Part shown: one piece after another, positions 34,398 to 35,102 of the stretch | How positions within the stretch are numbered: position 1 is the stretch's first letter | How the letters are laid out: every line of letters begins with the position of its first letter | Assembly (NCBI GenBank): GCA_902772985.1 | Contig: CACYCP010000009.1 | Coordinates: 1 to 35,102 of the forward strand | Reading direction: 5' to 3' | Source: an uncultured Bacteroidia bacterium | GTDB taxonomy: Bacteria > Bacteroidota > Bacteroidia > Bacteroidales > UBA932 | DNA length: 35,102 bases | The notes under the pieces: model-generated | What the model was told of the DNA's origin: nothing | The model's input: the letters and a program-made list of their open reading frames with translations, nothing else | Databases searched by the model: none | Translations under genes and position numbers: made by a program

Positions 34398-35102
34398 TTA
34401 CTCTTCGGTTGCGGGTGCTTCAGCTGCAGGAGCTTCTGCGGGGGCCTCGGCTGCAGGGGCAGCCTTGGGGGCGCGACGGGAGCGGAGCTTGCGCTCGGGA
34501 GCGGCCTCAACCACGGGGGCATCGGCAGCGGGAGCCTCGGCATCCTCTTTCTCCTTGGCAAGTTTGCGTTCCTCGAGACCTTCGTTGATAGCGGCGCACA
34601 TTATGTTCATAATGAGCTCGATGGTCTTCGTAGAATCGTCGTTGCACGGAATCACGTAATCAATAGGAGTGGGATCGCAACAAGTGTCAACCATAGCGAT
34701 TACCGGAATGTTCAGACGGGCGGCTTCCTTAACGGCATTGGCCTCTTTCTGGACATCTACGACGAACAGTGCGCTGGGAAGGCGGCTCATGTCGCGGATG
34801 GAACCAAGGTTCTTCTCCAGCTTTGCACGCTGACGTTCAACCTGGAGGCGCTCACGCTTTGCGAGCTTCTCGAAGGTGCCGTCTTCTTTCATCTTGTCGA
34901 TGGTGTTCATTTTCTTGACGGCCTTGCGGATGGTGGGGAAGTTGGTAAGCATACCGCCCGGCCAGCGCTCGGTCACGGAAGGCATATTGACCTCGAGGGC
35001 CTTGGCGGCCACGACGTCCTTAGCCTGTTTCTTGGTGGCAACGAAGAGGACCTTGCGGCCGCTGCGGGCCATTTCCTTGAGGACCTCTGCTGCCTCGTCA
35101 AC
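34398..35102 (-). CDS. rpsB: Ribosomal protein S2, N-terminal part outside window
   Basis: The reading frame is open to the window edge; the visible 234 residues begin at VDEAAEVLKEM, within the region before GRKVLFVATKKQAKD. The conserved ERWPGGMLTNF and PSALFVVDVQKEANAVKEA segments identify S2. The C-terminus extends past the normal end with an Ala/Pro/Glu-rich tail of about 50 residues that contains a basic patch (ERKLRSRRAPK). An internal ATG at 35072 is not the start. Confidence 0.96.
   Translation of the reverse strand, partial: VDEAAEVLKEMARSGRKVLFVATKKQAKDVVAAKALEVNMPSVTERWPGGMLTNFPTIRKAVKKMNTIDKMKEDGTFEKLAKRERLQVERQRAKLEKNLGSIRDMSRLPSALFVVDVQKEANAVKEAARLNIPVIAMVDTCCDPTPIDYVIPCNDDSTKTIELIMNIMCAAINEGLEERKLAKEKEDAEAPAADAPVVEAAPERKLRSRRAPKAAPAAEAPAEAPAAEAPATEE

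Overview
The window looks like chromosomal DNA from an uncultured or unnamed member of the Bacteroidales (Bacteroidota), with fairly GC-rich coding sequence. The evidence is the gene content: DUF2723 membrane protein, DUF4271 next to hemD, DUF5117/DUF4953 metalloprotease, DUF6786 lipoprotein, GH106-type hydrolase, CBM20-GH77 glucanotransferase, and the ATP synthase order D-C-B-E-F-H-A-G. The promoter signal agrees: many copies of the Bacteroidota -7 box TAnnTTTG, several with a TTG about 20 bp upstream, and few Shine-Dalgarno sites. I cannot assign a family or genus. No tRNA, rRNA, CRISPR array, transposase or phage gene was seen.

Layout. 1-3817 (minus): a partial organophosphate-antiporter-type MFS transporter, translationally coupled to a DUF2723 glycosyltransferase-like membrane protein. 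3884-6340 (plus): a secreted zinc metalloprotease. 6416-7669 (minus): pgk, divergent from a class I rRNA-methyltransferase-like gene (7745-8692, plus). 8671-10967 (minus): rsgA and a MATE exporter. 11070-11438 (minus): a DUF486 membrane protein, divergent from malQ (11531-13858, plus). 13833-17520 (minus): HAD phosphatase, SUI1/YciH, DUF4271, hemD, rnpA, yidD and menG, tightly packed. 17574-18503 (plus): a YitT-family protein. 18612-29800 (minus): one long co-oriented stretch with a GH106-like hydrolase, the whole F1Fo ATP synthase and an M20 dipeptidase, ended by a strong hairpin. 30103-33318 (plus): a peptidase S51/ATP-grasp fusion, a 26-residue ORF and a DUF6786 lipoprotein. 33380-35102 (minus): tsf and a partial rpsB.

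How the genes work together. Most of the window is housekeeping: energy coupling (ATP synthase, pgk), translation and ribosome maturation (rpsB, tsf, rsgA, YciH, rRNA methyltransferase), RNA processing and membrane insertion (rnpA, yidD), haem and menaquinone synthesis (hemD, menG) and intracellular glucan turnover (malQ). Extracytoplasmic functions are the metalloprotease, the GH106-like hydrolase and the DUF6786 lipoprotein.

The most unusual item is the gene at 30103-32025. It joins a Ser-dependent S51 peptidase/amidase-like domain to a complete ATP-grasp ligase-like domain, which suggests a make-and-break enzyme for an unknown amide or peptide. Other points of interest: a palindromic element filling the atpD-atpC gap, an ATP synthase operon with no visible promoter 6 bp behind a glycosidase gene, promoter boxes placed so that yciH and the DUF6786 gene would give near-leaderless mRNAs, and back-to-back divergent -7 boxes.
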